DNA of 64,000 nucleotides. It comes from Aquibacillus rhizosphaerae (GTDB lineage Bacteria; Bacillota; Bacilli; Bacillales; Amphibacillaceae). Positions 1 through 8,059 of this stretch are shown here, piece after piece (the stretch's first letter is position 1; each line of letters opens with the position of its first letter). The notes beneath the pieces are model-generated. The model did not search any database. It saw only the letters and a program-made list of their open reading frames with translations, and was not told the origin of the DNA. The position numbers and the translations under genes were made by a program. The stretch lies in the NCBI RefSeq assembly GCF_030282825.1, contig NZ_JASTZU010000021.1:1-64000 (forward strand), read 5' to 3'.

Positions 1-320
1 GAGAAGCTTATGAATTGAAAAATAAATTGGACAAATGGTTTAAATTTAGTGATGAAAAAACGGCTAAAAAGGGGTTGGAGGAATGTTTATTGGTTATGAG
101 TAGTTCTACCATTGAAGCATTTCACAGAGTTGAAAAAACATTTAACCGATGGAAACAAGAGATTCTACAATCTTTTATGTACCCATTTAACAACGGTTAT
201 ATTGAAGGTGTTAATAACACGATTAAAGTGACCAAACGCATGTCTTATGGAATTAAAGATTTTGATCGATTGAAAAATAAAATATTATGGCGACAAGAGG
301 TTCGAAGGGTATTCGTATAA
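1..320 (+). pseudogene. ISL3-family transposase, C-terminal part (cut by window edge)
   Basis: This is the carboxy-terminal end of a DDE transposase of the ISL3 type, which would move the insertion sequence by cut and paste. The open frame is already running at the left edge (first full codon at 3), so the upstream part lies outside the window and I cannot tell whether the whole gene is intact. The segment YIEGVNNTIKVTKR followed by an arginine-rich end is typical of the last part of ISL3 transposases. A matching element end lies at about 370-383. No partner gene is visible; the neighbour is the spoIIG operon. The family call is firm, the pseudogene status is not. Confidence 0.75.
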
Positions 321-362
321 AAAACTCCCTTCAATTAAGAGAGGGTGGCATGAAAATCACAC

Positions 363-383
363 CACCACATTTGACAGAGAACC
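363..383 (+). mobile_element. Right terminal end of the ISL3-type insertion sequence
   Basis: The sequence TTTGACAGAGAACC (370-383) reads GGTTCTCTGTCAAA on the other strand, which resembles the terminal inverted repeats of ISL3 elements (GGYTCTTTGTCAAA-like). It lies about 50 bases after the transposase stop, the usual distance. The left end is outside the window, so the inverted repeat pair and the expected 8-base target duplication cannot be checked here. Confidence 0.6.
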
Positions 384-816
384 AATAATAATTAGAAAGG
401 AATAGCAGGAAAAAGAGTTTTTCTTTTTTTAAAGCCGTTCTAGGTTTTTATTCTTTGGAGTAAAGCAAAATCAACTAGAAATTCATAGTGAAGTTAAACG
501 ACTTGCACTATTAGTAGCATTCAAATTATACCTTTATTTAAATCCGGTATTACAATGACCTCGAATTCTAATCTACACTGAAAGTATAAAAAAAAATTAC
601 AATTTTCATGTAATGTAGTGTCGGAATTACCTCAAACCTTTCACCAGCACACGATAACAAAACTTCAAATCTGAAAAAATAAAAATTATATGACAAATTC
701 ACTAATAACTTCTAAAAATTAGTAGTAACTGAGCCACAAAATGTGACAGACTTCTAAAATTAGTTTCGTTATACTAGCAACAACTCCTTAACTTGAACCT
801 TGAGAGGAAGAATTAA
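384..816. other. Non-coding gap between the insertion sequence and spoIIGA
   Basis: There is no convincing gene in this AT-rich stretch. It holds a small A/T hairpin with a T run near 408-431, possible Spo0A-box-like heptamers at 619-625 (TGTCGGA) and 691-697 (TGACAAA), and the likely spoIIG promoter at its right end. In B. subtilis ftsZ and bpr-type genes lie upstream of spoIIGA; here that side is taken by the insertion sequence. Confidence 0.6.
743..775 (+). promoter_or_regulatory. Candidate spoIIG promoter with a wide spacer
   Basis: GTGACA (743-748) and TATACT (770-775) are separated by 21 bases. The B. subtilis spoIIG promoter is known for near-consensus SigA hexamers set about 22 bases apart, which makes it depend on Spo0A~P. 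A possible 0A box lies upstream at 691-697. The hexamers are seen directly; the Spo0A control is inferred from the family case. Confidence 0.5.
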
Positions 817-1737
817 GTGACAATTTATTTAGACGCTATTTGGCTTTTAAACTTTTTATTAGATTGGATGATTCTTCTATTAGTGCAAATGGTCACTAGG
901 GATAATACGAAAGGTATTAAAATACTATTAGGAGCTTTTATCGCATCTATTTTAGTGCCAATTACTTTATTTCTTCCTAATACACTAATAACTACTCCAT
1001 TCGGTAAAGGGATTTATTCACTATTTATTGTATTAAGTGCTTTTGGCTATAAAAATATACGCCAATTTCTAAAAAAGCTTTTCACTTTTTATTTTATTTC
1101 ATTTGCTCTCGGAGGTGGATTGATTGCCTTACATTTTATGCTTGGTCAACAAATAACCGCATCTGAGAATAGCATTTTAACTTTCCGAACGGGCTATGGT
1201 GATCAAATAAGTTGGTTATTTGTTTGTATTGGATTTCCGTTCGTTTGGTGGTTCACAAAGTCGAGATTGGACAAGCATGCTCTCGAAAAATTCAAACAAG
1301 ATCAATTATTCGAAGTAACAATCCACATTCGGGGTGAAGGGTTTTCAACTACAGGGTACATGGATAGTGGAAATCAGCTAGTTGATCCATTTAGCCGAAA
1401 ACCGGTAATTATATGTGATCAAGGATTCATGTCTAATTGGTTCACGAAGGATGAATTAATACAAATGGAGAAAGCTCAAGAAAATTTGGATTTTGATTCT
1501 GTACCAAGTAAGTGGGAGGAGAGCATACAGGTTGTTCCATATCAAGGTGTTGGTGGGAATCGTACCTTCATGATTGTGCTAAAACCGGATAAACTTCTAC
1601 TAACCTATGAAAATAAACAAATTTCTACGACTAAAATTCTAATTGGTATTCAATTTAGAGAATTAGTATCTGATGGAAGTTATCATTGTTTATTACATCC
1701 ATACATTTTAAAAAATTCGGTAGCAACTTCTGCATAA
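817..1737 (+). CDS. spoIIGA: SpoIIGA, sporulation sigma-E processing aspartic peptidase
   Basis: A membrane-bound aspartic protease that removes the pro-sequence of SigE in the mother cell after asymmetric division, on a signal from forespore SpoIIR. The protein has 306 residues, the normal length. The first half is hydrophobic with about five membrane segments; the soluble C-terminal half carries the catalytic motif DSGN with Asp183, the same position as I recall for the B. subtilis enzyme. The start is GTG, preceded by GAGAGGAAG. It is followed 26 bases later by sigE, its substrate, so the two are clearly co-transcribed. Identity is certain from motif, topology and context. Confidence 0.97.
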   Translation: MTIYLDAIWLLNFLLDWMILLLVQMVTRDNTKGIKILLGAFIASILVPITLFLPNTLITTPFGKGIYSLFIVLSAFGYKNIRQFLKKLFTFYFISFALGGGLIALHFMLGQQITASENSILTFRTGYGDQISWLFVCIGFPFVWWFTKSRLDKHALEKFKQDQLFEVTIHIRGEGFSTTGYMDSGNQLVDPFSRKPVIICDQGFMSNWFTKDELIQMEKAQENLDFDSVPSKWEESIQVVPYQGVGGNRTFMIVLKPDKLLLTYENKQISTTKILIGIQFRELVSDGSYHCLLHPYILKNSVATSA

Positions 1738-1763
1738 TAAAGAGATAAAGGAGAGAATAACAG

Positions 1764-2483
1764 ATGAGTAAATGGAAGTTTAAAATTCAATTATGGTGGT
1801 ACAAAATATTAATTAAATTAGGGTTTAAGTCAGAAGAAATCTATTACATAGGAGGTAGTGAAGCATTACCACCTCCATTGTCTAAAGAAGAAGAACAAGA
1901 ATTGTTAAAACGACTACCAGTAGGTGATAAAGCGGCTAGGGCTATGCTAATTGAAAGAAACTTGCGACTAGTAGTTTATATTGCAAGGAAATTTGAGAAC
2001 ACTGGAATTAACATTGAGGATTTAATTAGTATCGGAACAATTGGATTAATAAAAGCAATTAATACATTTAATCCAGAGAAAAAAATCAAGCTTGCTACAT
2101 ACGCTTCTAGGTGTATTGAAAATGAAATTTTAATGTATTTAAGAAAAAACAATAAAACAAAATCAGAGATTTCTTTTGACGAACCATTAAATATTGATTG
2201 GGATGGAAATGAATTATTGTTATCTGATGTTTTAGGTACAGATGATGACATTACAATTAAGGATATAGAAGCAAATGTTGATAAAAGTTTACTGAAAAAA
2301 GCATTGGAACAGTTAAATGCTAGAGAGAAGCAAATTATGGAATTACGGTTTGGATTAATAGGTGATGAAGAGAAGACCCAAAAGGATGTAGCAGATATGC
2401 TAGGTATATCTCAATCGTATATTTCTCGACTTGAGAAAAAAATTATTCGTCGTTTACAAAAAGAATTTAATAAAATGGTTTAA
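1764..2483 (+). CDS. sigE: RNA polymerase sporulation sigma factor SigE (pro-form)
   Basis: Mother-cell-specific sigma factor, made as an inactive membrane-associated precursor and activated by SpoIIGA cleavage. The 239-residue protein begins with an amphipathic basic/aromatic pro-sequence; the expected cleavage region is around residues 27-28 in [15 protein letters not shown]. Region 2 is obvious ([15 protein letters not shown], then [12 protein letters not shown]), and region 4 contains the helix-turn-helix ending in [12 protein letters not shown]. An ATG start follows AAGGAGAG. Length and sequence match the family; nothing is missing. Confidence 0.98.
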   Translation: MSKWKFKIQLWWYKILIKLGFKSEEIYYIGGSEALPPPLSKEEEQELLKRLPVGDKAARAMLIERNLRLVVYIARKFENTGINIEDLISIGTIGLIKAINTFNPEKKIKLATYASRCIENEILMYLRKNNKTKSEISFDEPLNIDWDGNELLLSDVLGTDDDITIKDIEANVDKSLLKKALEQLNAREKQIMELRFGLIGDEEKTQKDVADMLGISQSYISRLEKKIIRRLQKEFNKMV

Positions 2484-2539
2484 ACCTATATAGGACAATG
2501 TTCAAGCAATAATTGAGTGATTTTTAAGCTGAACTTCTT

Positions 2540-2569
2540 GCATAAAAATTCCTTCCGGTGGTGATACTG
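2540..2569 (+). promoter_or_regulatory. SigF/SigG-type forespore promoter of sigG
   Basis: GCATA (2540-2544), a 15-base spacer, then GGTGATACTG (2560-2569). This fits the SigF consensus (GYATA, about 15 bases, GGNRANANTW) at every defined base except the last. In B. subtilis sigG is switched on by SigF and then by SigG itself, so the site is where it should be. Confidence 0.75.
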
Positions 2570-2597
2570 AACCTTGAATAGCATCTCCAACCGGGAG
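2552..2597 (+). promoter_or_regulatory. Hairpin that can cover the sigG ribosome-binding site
   Basis: CTTCCGGTGG (2552-2561) can pair with CCAACCGGGAG (2587-2597) with one G-U pair and one mismatch. The right arm overlaps the Shine-Dalgarno sequence GGGAGGG (2593-2599) that serves the ATG at 2606. A leader hairpin that limits sigG translation is known in B. subtilis, to my recollection; here the pairing is seen in the sequence and its function is inferred. Confidence 0.5.
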
Positions 2598-2605
2598 GGT
2601 AGAAC

Positions 2606-3388
2606 ATGACAAGACATAAAGTAGAAATTTGCGGTGTAGACACCTCTAAATTACCAGTACTAAAGAATGATGAAATGAGAAAATTGTTTCGACGTGTGCA
2701 AGAAGAAGGTGATTTATCAGCAAGAGAACAATTAGTTAATGGAAATCTACGTCTGGTATTAAGCGTTATTCAACGATTTAATAATCGTGGTGAGTATGGG
2801 GACGATTTATTTCAGGTTGGCTGCATTGGTCTAATGAAATCTATTGATAACTTTGATTTAAGCCAAAATGTTAAATTTTCAACATATGCTGTCCCTATGA
2901 TTATTGGTGAAATTAGAAGGTACTTAAGAGACAACAATCCTATACGAGTATCTCGTTCCCTACGTGATATTGCTTATAAAGCTCTGCAAGTTAGGGAAAG
3001 GCTGATTAGTAAGACATCAAAGGATCCAACACCTATGGAAATAGCAAAGGAAATGGGAGTTCCCCACTCAGACATTGTGTTTGCAATGGATGCTATTCAG
3101 GACCCCGTCTCGCTATTTGAACCAATTTATAATGATGGTGGCGATCCTATATTTGTAATGGATCAACTCAGTGACGAGAACGATAAGGATTCAAATTGGT
3201 TAGACAAACTATCCTTAAAAGAAGGAATGCATCGATTAAATGATAGAGAAAAGATGATTTTAAATAAACGTTTCTTCCAAGGAAAGACGCAAATGGAAGT
3301 AGCTGAAGAAATCGGAATTTCTCAAGCTCAAGTTTCAAGATTGGAAAAGGCTGCTATTCAAGAAATGAATAAAGAGATGTTTGAATAA
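2606..3388 (+). CDS. sigG: RNA polymerase sporulation sigma factor SigG
   Basis: Late forespore sigma factor that turns on spore-protecting and germination genes. The protein has 260 residues, the family length. The conserved N-terminus VEICGVDTSKLPVL, used for anti-sigma control, region 2 (LRLVLSVIQRFNNRGE, FSTYAVPMIIGEIRR), region 3 and region 4 with its helix-turn-helix (SQAQVSRLEKAA) are all present. The start is ATG at 2606, six bases after GGGAGGG. It follows sigE by 122 bases that contain its own SigF-type promoter and a possible masking hairpin, and ends in a strong terminator. Confidence 0.98.
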   Translation: MTRHKVEICGVDTSKLPVLKNDEMRKLFRRVQEEGDLSAREQLVNGNLRLVLSVIQRFNNRGEYGDDLFQVGCIGLMKSIDNFDLSQNVKFSTYAVPMIIGEIRRYLRDNNPIRVSRSLRDIAYKALQVRERLISKTSKDPTPMEIAKEMGVPHSDIVFAMDAIQDPVSLFEPIYNDGGDPIFVMDQLSDENDKDSNWLDKLSLKEGMHRLNDREKMILNKRFFQGKTQMEVAEEIGISQAQVSRLEKAAIQEMNKEMFE

Positions 3389-3393
3389 TATTT

Positions 3394-3430
3394 ATACCCT
3401 TGTCTCGATTGAGACGGGGGTATTTTCTGT
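3394..3430 (+). terminator. Rho-independent terminator after sigG
   Basis: A 13-pair stem (3394-3406 with 3411-3423, including two G-U pairs) has a GATT loop and is followed by a T-rich tail. It lies directly after the sigG stop codon and separates the sporulation operon from ylmC. Confidence 0.85.
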
Positions 3431-3596
3431 TTTAGTTATATTTGGTATATGTTTTATTATTTTTCTACAGGCGAGTATTAGAATTAAATAGCAAGACCTT
3501 AACATAAAAACCAATGACATAATATAAGAGATGAATTTTAATAAATAAGAAAAATACAAGCAGTCGTGCATATAGTTATATAAAGGTGGTGTTTGT

Positions 3597-3875
3597 ATGG
3601 TAACTCTTACTGAATTACAAATTAAAGATATAATAATGGTAGAGGATGGAAAGAAATTAGGAAATATCACGGATCTAGAAATTGATGTTGATAAAGGGAA
3701 AATAATCCATTTAATTATTGGTACAAAAGGGAAAATGATGGGGTTGTTTGGAAAAGAAGAAGAGTTAACTATTCCTTGGGAAAATATTGTAACAATTGGC
3801 TCGGATGTTATTTTAGTTAAAAAAGCTATACAGCCAAAATTATATACAGAACACAATGGTTATGGTTCTAAATAA
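3597..3875 (+). CDS. ylmC: YlmC/YmxH family PRC-barrel sporulation-associated protein
   Basis: A small (92-residue) single-domain protein of the YlmC/YmxH family, a PRC-barrel-like fold of mostly beta strands (KKLGNITDLEIDVDKGKI, then HLIIGTK). Its biochemical role is not established; related proteins are found mainly in endospore formers. It stands alone between the sigG terminator and pgeF, with ribosome site AAAGGTGGTG before the ATG. The position after sigG matches the B. subtilis order except that ylmA, an ABC ATPase gene, is absent here. Confidence 0.85.
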   Translation: MVTLTELQIKDIIMVEDGKKLGNITDLEIDVDKGKIIHLIIGTKGKMMGLFGKEEELTIPWENIVTIGSDVILVKKAIQPKLYTEHNGYGSK

Positions 3876-3935
3876 TCAAACGAGAAATCAGTAGAGAATT
3901 GTGGTAAAATAGTGGAAAATACGAGGAGATTTGCT

Positions 3936-4742
3936 GTGGAACCTTTTCAAAAAATAGACAACTCAACAACATTGATGATCAAAGAATGGATGGATGAACA
4001 ATCAAATTTAGTTGCTGGAATGACAACTCGTCATGGTGGAGTTAGTAAATCACCATTTGCTACCATGAATCTTGGTTTTCATGTCCAAGATGAATACCAA
4101 GATGTACTTGATAATCGTCATTTACTGTCATCAATTTTACAACAACCATTGGATAACTGGGTAATGGGTGAGCAAATTCATGGTACTAAGGTAAAAGTCA
4201 TTAATGAAATTGATTTAGCAAAAGGCGCTAAATATCATGAAGATGCACTTTCAGGCGTAGATGGCCTCCTTACTAATCGACCTGGGGTCTTATGTACCGC
4301 TATGTTCGCAGATTGTGTGCCATTGTTCTTTTATGATTCTAACTCCAGTTGGATAGGAATTGCTCATGCAGGTTGGCGCGGCACTGTAAATAAAATTGCT
4401 GTAGAAATGATTCTGGCATTTGTAGAACAAAATGTTGATATAAAAACATTGAAAGTGGCAATAGGTCCATGTATTAGTAAGATGGCCTATGAGGTTGATG
4501 AGAAAGTGATTCAAAATATTCCTGAAACGTTTAAATCTAACGTAATAACCTCAACTGGGAGTGGCAGATATTTATTAGACTTACGTCAGCTAAATAGAGA
4601 AATAATAATGCAAGCAGGTGTGTTAGAAGAAAATATTAGTGTAACAGGTTATTGTACCTACCAGCATGATATATTTTTTTCACATCGACGCGACAATGGA
4701 ACAACCGGACGTATGTTAGGTTTTATTGGTTATAGGGAATAA
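3936..4742 (+). CDS. pgeF: PgeF/YlmD, purine nucleoside phosphorylase-like (laccase-domain) protein
   Basis: A member of the laccase-domain family, whose members act on purine nucleosides or correct peptidoglycan composition; which activity applies here is not settled by sequence. Conserved metal-site residues are visible in TTRHGGVS, FADCVPL and IAHAGWRGTV, and in the C-terminal FFSHRRDNGTTGR. I chose GTG at 3936 because GAGGAG lies seven bases before it; an upstream GTG in frame at 3912 would put this ribosome site inside the gene. The product is 268 residues. ylmE follows 24 bases later. Confidence 0.9.
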   Translation: MEPFQKIDNSTTLMIKEWMDEQSNLVAGMTTRHGGVSKSPFATMNLGFHVQDEYQDVLDNRHLLSSILQQPLDNWVMGEQIHGTKVKVINEIDLAKGAKYHEDALSGVDGLLTNRPGVLCTAMFADCVPLFFYDSNSSWIGIAHAGWRGTVNKIAVEMILAFVEQNVDIKTLKVAIGPCISKMAYEVDEKVIQNIPETFKSNVITSTGSGRYLLDLRQLNREIIMQAGVLEENISVTGYCTYQHDIFFSHRRDNGTTGRMLGFIGYRE

Positions 4743-4766
4743 TAGGGTAAGGAAGGAGAAGTAACA

Positions 4767-5444
4767 TTGGAAGTACAAGCTAATTTTAAAAAAATTCAGG
4801 AAAATATTAAACAAATATGTAATAATATAAATAGAAATCCAGAAGAAATAACCGTTATCGGTGTGACGAAATATGTTACAATTGAGCGAGCCCAAGAAGC
4901 AGTTGATGCTGGTGTTAAAAACTTAGGTGAAAATCGCCTTGAAGGATTTCAAGAGAAATATGCAACAATTGCTAATAACGCTTTATGGCATTTTATTGGC
5001 TCACTGCAATCCAGAAAAGTTAAGGAATTAATAAATGAATTAGATTATATTCATTCCTTGGATCGCAAATCTTTAGCAAAAGAAATTAATAAACGAGCGA
5101 ACCATACTGTCCCTTGTTTTGTTCAAGTTAATGTCAGTGGTGAAGAATCTAAACATGGGCTAAGTCCTGAACAGGTACATACATTTATTGAACAACTTAA
5201 GAATTACAATAAAGTTGAAGTAGTTGGTCTGATGACTATGGCACCTTATGTTGATGACGAAACTCGAATAAGAAACACATTCCGTGCGTTAAGAGAGCTT
5301 CGTGATGAAATTAAAGGGGAAAATTGGGACCACGCTCCTTGTCAGTATTTATCGATGGGCATGAGCAATGACTATCAGATTGCTATCGAAGAAGGAGCAA
5401 CCCATATAAGGATCGGATCTAGCTTAGTAGGTTCGACAAAATAG
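4767..5444 (+). CDS. ylmE: YggS-family pyridoxal phosphate homeostasis protein
   Basis: A PLP-binding protein of the YggS/YlmE family (alanine-racemase-like TIM barrel without known catalytic activity) that keeps free pyridoxal phosphate in balance. The PLP lysine is in VIGVTKYV, and the phosphate-binding motif near the end is [15 protein letters not shown] followed by IRIGSSLVG. It has 225 residues, a normal length. The start is TTG at 4767, supported by AAGGAAGGAG just upstream. It sits between pgeF and sepF with short gaps, consistent with one transcript. Confidence 0.94.
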   Translation: MEVQANFKKIQENIKQICNNINRNPEEITVIGVTKYVTIERAQEAVDAGVKNLGENRLEGFQEKYATIANNALWHFIGSLQSRKVKELINELDYIHSLDRKSLAKEINKRANHTVPCFVQVNVSGEESKHGLSPEQVHTFIEQLKNYNKVEVVGLMTMAPYVDDETRIRNTFRALRELRDEIKGENWDHAPCQYLSMGMSNDYQIAIEEGATHIRIGSSLVGSTK

Positions 5445-5454
5445 AGGTGAAAAC

Positions 5455-5874
5455 ATGAGTTTGAAAAATAAAATTAAGACATTTTTTACTGATGAGGACG
5501 AGTACGAATATGTAGAGGAGGAACAATCATTTCCTGTTGCGGAAACTAGACAAGAAAGACGTCAAAATGTGGTTAGCTTAAAGTCAGTTCAAGCTGCTTC
5601 AAAAGTTGTCTTATGTGAACCGAGAGCGTTTAGTGAAGCTCAAGAAATTGCTGATCATATCGTCAATAGAAGAGCAGTCGTAATTAATTTACAACGGGTT
5701 CAGCATACAGAAGCAAAACAAATTGTGGATTTTTTAAGTGGAACAGTTTATGCGGTTTCGGGTGAGATTCAAAAACTGGGTTCACAAACTTTTCTTTGTA
5801 CACCGGATAATGTTGATGTATCGGGTAGTATTTCCGATATATTAGAGGAAGAAGATTTAGAAAAAGGGTGGTAA
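5455..5874 (+). CDS. sepF: Cell division protein SepF
   Basis: A cytoplasmic FtsZ-bundling protein that anchors the Z ring to the membrane. The N-terminal amphipathic membrane-binding helix ([11 protein letters not shown]) is followed by an acidic linker ([11 protein letters not shown]) and a compact C-terminal SepF domain (roughly residues 50-135, starting around [19 protein letters not shown]). It has 139 residues. An ATG start follows GAGGTGAAAAC. It is part of the ylm cluster, ten bases after ylmE and five before ylmG. Confidence 0.96.
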   Translation: MSLKNKIKTFFTDEDEYEYVEEEQSFPVAETRQERRQNVVSLKSVQAASKVVLCEPRAFSEAQEIADHIVNRRAVVINLQRVQHTEAKQIVDFLSGTVYAVSGEIQKLGSQTFLCTPDNVDVSGSISDILEEEDLEKGW

Positions 5875-5879
5875 ACTAG

Positions 5880-6143
5880 ATGTATTTATTATTTGATATA
5901 CTTTCAACAGTGCTTTCATTCTATAGTTTTGCGCTTATCGCTTATATTTTGATGTCTTGGTTTCCTGGAGCCAGAGAGTCATCATTTGGTAAAATCTTAA
6001 CGAATATTTGCGAACCTTATTTAGAACCGTTTAGAAAAATCATACCACCCCTTGGCATGATTGATATTTCTCCTATCGTTGCTATTTTGGTATTGAGATT
6101 TGCCTCAGACGGTATATGGGTATTATATGGCTTCCTTACTTAA
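5880..6143 (+). CDS. ylmG: YggT family membrane protein YlmG
   Basis: A small integral membrane protein (87 residues) with two hydrophobic segments, about residues 5-27 and 61-84, joined by a loop containing [15 protein letters not shown], the YggT family signature. Homologues in cyanobacteria and plastids affect nucleoid or division-site organisation, and its place beside sepF suggests a division-related role, but the molecular function is unknown. It begins at ATG 5880 after GGGTGGT. Confidence 0.9.
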   Translation: MYLLFDILSTVLSFYSFALIAYILMSWFPGARESSFGKILTNICEPYLEPFRKIIPPLGMIDISPIVAILVLRFASDGIWVLYGFLT

Positions 6144-6170
6144 GTTAAAAGCACATGGTATCTGTAAGTG

Positions 6171-6205
6171 AAACTTGGCTTTATTGCCAAGTTTTTTGAT
6201 TTTTT
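6171..6205 (+). terminator. Terminator-like hairpin after ylmG
   Basis: AAACTTGGC (6171-6179) pairs with GCCAAGTTT (6186-6194) over a six-base loop, followed by a long T-rich tract. It lies 27 bases after ylmG, so ylmH may be expressed partly by read-through or from its own start. Confidence 0.7.
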
Positions 6206-6233
6206 CATTACAATAGATTATATAGGTGATACA

Positions 6234-7007
6234 ATGGATATATACCAACATTTCAGAAAAGAAGAACAACCTTTTATTGATCAAGTTATTTCTTGGAAAG
6301 AACAAGTTGCTCAGACTTATCAACAAAAAAACAGTGATTTTTTAGATCCGAGAGAACAAAAAATATTTGCTTCCATCATTGGAAATGATTCTGATTTTAC
6401 TTGGGCTTTTTTTGGTGGAGGAGAAAAATCGGAAAGAAAGCGTGCTGTGTTAGCTCCATATTATGAAACAATTTCGGATAATGATTATGAATTGACATTA
6501 CTGGAAAGTACGTATCCGGTAAAATTCATTTCTTTAGCACATGGTGATGTGCTGGGTGCTTTTTTATCAATGGGTGTAAAAAGAAAAAAGTTAGGCGATT
6601 TAATTGTAAAAGATGGAGTTATTCAAATAGTTGTTGCATCTGAAATAGACACGTATGTAAAGATGAACTTAACGAATATAAAAAAGGCAACTGTTTCCTT
6701 TGAAGAGAAGCCGTTAGGTAATCTAACTACAAATGATGAGAAATGGGTATCAAATCATGGAACGATATCATCATTACGATTAGATGTTGTCGTGAAGGAA
6801 ATATATAGTATTTCTAGACAAGTTGCTGTAGCATCGATTCAAAAGGGGCTTGTTAAAGTTAATTTTCGAGTGGTTGAAAACCCTGCATTTTTATTAGAGC
6901 AAGGAGACCTTCTTTCTTTAAGAGGGAAGGGAAGAGCAAAGTTATCAGAAATTCATGGGCTTTCAAAAAAAGATAAATGGAAGGTTACATTCGAAAAATT
7001 AAAATAA
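6234..7007 (+). CDS. ylmH: YlmH, S4-domain RNA-binding protein
   Basis: An RNA-binding protein of 257 residues with a C-terminal S4 domain (about residues 179-245, beginning SSLRLDVVVKEIYSISR). Members have been linked to ribosome quality control, recycling stalled 50S particles carrying peptidyl-tRNA, and older work links the gene to division; the first role would fit rqcH in the same window. The ATG at 6234 was chosen because TAGGTGAT precedes it and it gives the length of the B. subtilis protein; the frame remains open upstream across the terminator. Confidence 0.92.
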   Translation: MDIYQHFRKEEQPFIDQVISWKEQVAQTYQQKNSDFLDPREQKIFASIIGNDSDFTWAFFGGGEKSERKRAVLAPYYETISDNDYELTLLESTYPVKFISLAHGDVLGAFLSMGVKRKKLGDLIVKDGVIQIVVASEIDTYVKMNLTNIKKATVSFEEKPLGNLTTNDEKWVSNHGTISSLRLDVVVKEIYSISRQVAVASIQKGLVKVNFRVVENPAFLLEQGDLLSLRGKGRAKLSEIHGLSKKDKWKVTFEKLK

Positions 7008-7039
7008 TTTATAACTTTTTGCAGGATTTTATTCATTTA

Positions 7040-7046
7040 TGTCGAA
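7040..7046 (+). promoter_or_regulatory. Perfect match to the Spo0A box, upstream of divIVA
   Basis: TGTCGAA exactly matches the 0A-box core and lies 51 bases before the divIVA start. A seven-base match is expected several times by chance in a window this size, so the call is weak. Confidence 0.2.
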
Positions 7047-7096
7047 AGTTTTGAATACCGCAGTTATCGAAATTACTTCTTAAGGAGGTGGCCGAT

Positions 7097-7612
7097 GTGC
7101 CATTAACACCGTTAGATATTCATAATAAAGAGTTCACACGAGGATTTAGAGGCTACGATGAAGATGAAGTGAATGAATTTTTAGATCAAGTAATTAAAGA
7201 TTATGAATTAGTCGTTCGTGATAAAAAAGAATTAAAAGAACAAGTGGAACAGTTAAATGAAAGATTGGGGCATTTTTCTAATATTGAGCAAACTTTAAAC
7301 AAATCTATTCTTATTGCACAAGAAACAGCCGAGGAAGTTAAAGGAAATGCAACGAAAGAATCAAAGTTAATTATTAAAGAAGCAGAAAAAAATGCGGATC
7401 GTATTATAAATGAGGCATTACAAAAATCACGACGTATATCCATTGAAGTTGAAGAACTAAAAAAACAAGCAAAAGTATTCCGTACACGTTTGAAAATGCT
7501 GGTTGAAGCTCAGTTAGAACTGATTCAGGATGATGATTGGGATGGCTTGTTTGACACAGAAGTGGAACAAGATGAGGAAGTTTATGAAAAAGAAACAGAA
7601 AGAAACTATTAA
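7097..7612 (+). CDS. divIVA: Cell-pole and septum protein DivIVA
   Basis: A coiled-coil scaffold that binds negatively curved membrane at the poles and septum and recruits Min proteins and, during sporulation, RacA. The N-terminal lipid-binding domain keeps the key pair F17-R18 (GFRGYDEDEVNEF); the rest is coiled coil with the conserved KSILIAQETAEEV and EAEKNADRI segments, and an acidic tail. The start is GTG at 7097 (MPLTP), eight bases after GGAGG; an in-frame GTG nine bases earlier overlaps the ribosome site. It has 171 residues. The ileS promoter begins four bases after its stop. Confidence 0.97.
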   Translation: MPLTPLDIHNKEFTRGFRGYDEDEVNEFLDQVIKDYELVVRDKKELKEQVEQLNERLGHFSNIEQTLNKSILIAQETAEEVKGNATKESKLIIKEAEKNADRIINEALQKSRRISIEVEELKKQAKVFRTRLKMLVEAQLELIQDDDWDGLFDTEVEQDEEVYEKETERNY

Positions 7613-7615
7613 ATC

Positions 7616-7644
7616 TTGACGTTTTAAGAAATTTTACATATAAT
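7616..7644 (+). promoter_or_regulatory. SigA promoter of the ileS T-box transcript
   Basis: TTGACG (7616-7621), 17 bases, TATAAT (7639-7644): one mismatch from the ideal housekeeping promoter. It drives the T-box leader and ileS. Confidence 0.9.
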
Positions 7645-7654
7645 TCATTAACAT

Positions 7655-7949
7655 GAGTGAAATGAAAAAGTGAAATTTAAATGATCGATAAATACATTGC
7701 GAGGGAAAGTATAGCAGTAATCTCTGTTAAAGCGAGCTAGGGATGGTGGAAGCCTAGTACAGTCTACAGTTAGAAAATCACCCTTAAGTATTCACTCCGA
7801 ACAATTTTAAGTAAGAGTGGACGCCTCATTCACGTTACGAATTTCAAGTGGATTTTTGTATATTTTTCAATTCGAAAAAATATACAAAATCTATTAAGGG
7901 TGGTACCGCGAGCCTTCTCGTCCCTTTTGGGATGATGAGGGCTTTTTTA
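7655..7949 (+). ncRNA. T-box riboswitch leader (isoleucine) with terminator
   Basis: A tRNA-sensing leader that lets transcription reach ileS when uncharged tRNA-Ile is abundant. Stem I features are visible (GCGAGCTAGGGATGGTGG near 7731), a likely ATC specifier triplet at 7777-7779 within GAAAATCACC, and the T-box sequence AAGGGTGGTACCGCG at 7896-7910, where UGG pairs with the tRNA acceptor end. The terminator follows: a GC-rich stem from 7911 to 7943 with a TTTT loop at 7925-7928 and a T run. The T-box itself is certain; the exact specifier is read from its place in the motif and agrees with the downstream gene. The 5' boundary is approximate. Confidence 0.93.
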
Positions 7950-8059
7950 TTTGTATTAAAACGGGATGTTTATAGAAAGACTGCTACTATAAAAGTACCC
8001 GCTGTATGGTCCAACCAACGATTATTTAACTATTCGATAAGTAACAAGGAGGAAGTAAT

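Noticed and set aside
3392-3856. A 154-codon antisense open frame across ylmC
   Set aside because: It is antisense to a conserved gene and its terminator and has no recognisable domain.
6196-6224. TTGATT-17-TATATA before ylmH
   Set aside because: Transcription would start at the ylmH start codon and the ribosome site would be lost, so it is unlikely to be the ylmH promoter.
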